Source: Pseudorhodobacter ferrugineus DSM 5888
GTDB lineage: Bacteria; Pseudomonadota; Alphaproteobacteria; Rhodobacterales; Rhodobacteraceae
Direction of reading: 5' to 3'
NCBI RefSeq assembly: GCF_000420745.1
Contig: NZ_ATVN01000001.1
Span: 248,001-312,000 of the forward strand
Length of the DNA stretch: 64,000 bases
Shown here piece after piece: positions 63,802 through 64,000 of this stretch (position 1 is the stretch's first letter; every line of letters begins with the position of its first letter). The notes under the pieces are model-generated. The model searched no databases and was not told the DNA's origin. It saw only the letters and a program-made list of their open reading frames with translations. Position numbers and translations under genes: made by a program.

Positions 63802-64000
63802 CACGGCGCAAAGGTCAAGAGGAACTGACGCTCAACAACTGTCCTGCGATTTGCGCGTAACGCGGCCTGCCCGTGTCGTGTACCCCGTAGGATGGGGTTT
63901 CACGCCACCATTCCGTATCATCCCAAACTACATCTGTCCGCGTGGACACGGGTTAATATTTGGTAAACAAAAATATCAAAACGGTTTAATAACAAGTGCT

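Overview
The window is chromosomal DNA of an alphaproteobacterium, most likely a Rhodobacteraceae (Roseobacter-type) species. The evidence is the moderately high G+C, an irr-fabA-fabB-fabI block, a pckA / chvI-chvG-hprK-rapZ-EIIA-HPr block, a HIG1-cobalamin adenosyltransferase-etfB-etfA block next to 3-hydroxybutyryl-CoA dehydrogenase, a methylsuccinyl-CoA dehydrogenase of the ethylmalonyl-CoA pathway, and a SAM/SAH riboswitch in front of metK, a class known from Rhodobacterales. Almost everything is core housekeeping sequence. I see no prophage, CRISPR array, transposase or plasmid function.

Layout. 0-9.3 kb: the 3' end of a RecD-like helicase, a stand-alone Lrp ligand domain, pyrD, a secreted 5'-nucleotidase, a decayed YedK/HMCES-type gene, tRNA-Gly(TCC), a palindromic repeat, a VOC protein, the unsaturated fatty acid genes fabA-fabB-fabI, divergent irr and a DUF2161 nuclease-like gene. 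9.3-19.5 kb: fasciclin protein, GNAT, miaB, an OmpA/lipoprotein pair sharing an unusual motif, then phoH-ybeY-corC-lnt and riboswitch-controlled metK. 19.5-24 kb: a minus-strand block (Stealth phosphotransferase, methyltransferase, class II aldolase, Gfo/Idh oxidoreductase, aroQ) lying between metK and trmB; its first part is clearly poorer in G+C. 24-29.6 kb: trmB, a TRIC-type channel gene, rnhA, ispH, YqaA, a NYN protein and folK. 29.7-38.9 kb: rpoZ-rsh-DUF2062-pdxJ-acpS-lepB-small membrane protein-rnc-era-DUF1491-recO-quinone reductase, largely with 4-base overlaps. 39-42.8 kb: MFS transporter, mcd, TauE/SafE. 43-49.5 kb: divergent pckA and the ChvI/ChvG-HprK-RapZ-EIIA-HPr regulatory run. 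49.5-55 kb: hbd, a DUF6473 protein, etfA/etfB, adenosyltransferase, HIG1 protein, SDR. 55-63.8 kb: SH3 protein, parC, an Fe(II)/2-oxoglutarate dioxygenase with a secreted unknown, DUF898-M48 peptidase, a second copy of the palindromic repeat, a membrane LytTR regulator and a DUF2306 protein.

How the genes fit together. Several blocks are functional units: unsaturated fatty acid synthesis next to the iron regulator Irr; ribosome and membrane quality control (phoH/ybeY/corC/lnt); stringent response, PLP, acyl carrier protein and RNA processing (rpoZ through recO); and an envelope and carbon-status control unit (ChvIG plus the nitrogen-type PTS) divergent from gluconeogenic pckA, with C2/C4-CoA oxidation genes (mcd, hbd, etfAB, B12 adenosylation) close by.

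The items most worth a second look are the 11-bp-arm palindromic element present in two inverted copies, both at convergent gene ends; the DGC...GLEGY...PR...C motif shared by the OmpA protein and its neighbour lipoprotein; the possible insertion between metK and trmB; and the repeated GTTAGCGCAACCA motif between pckA and chvI, part of which recurs upstream of mcd. I did not find a clearly new multi-gene system.
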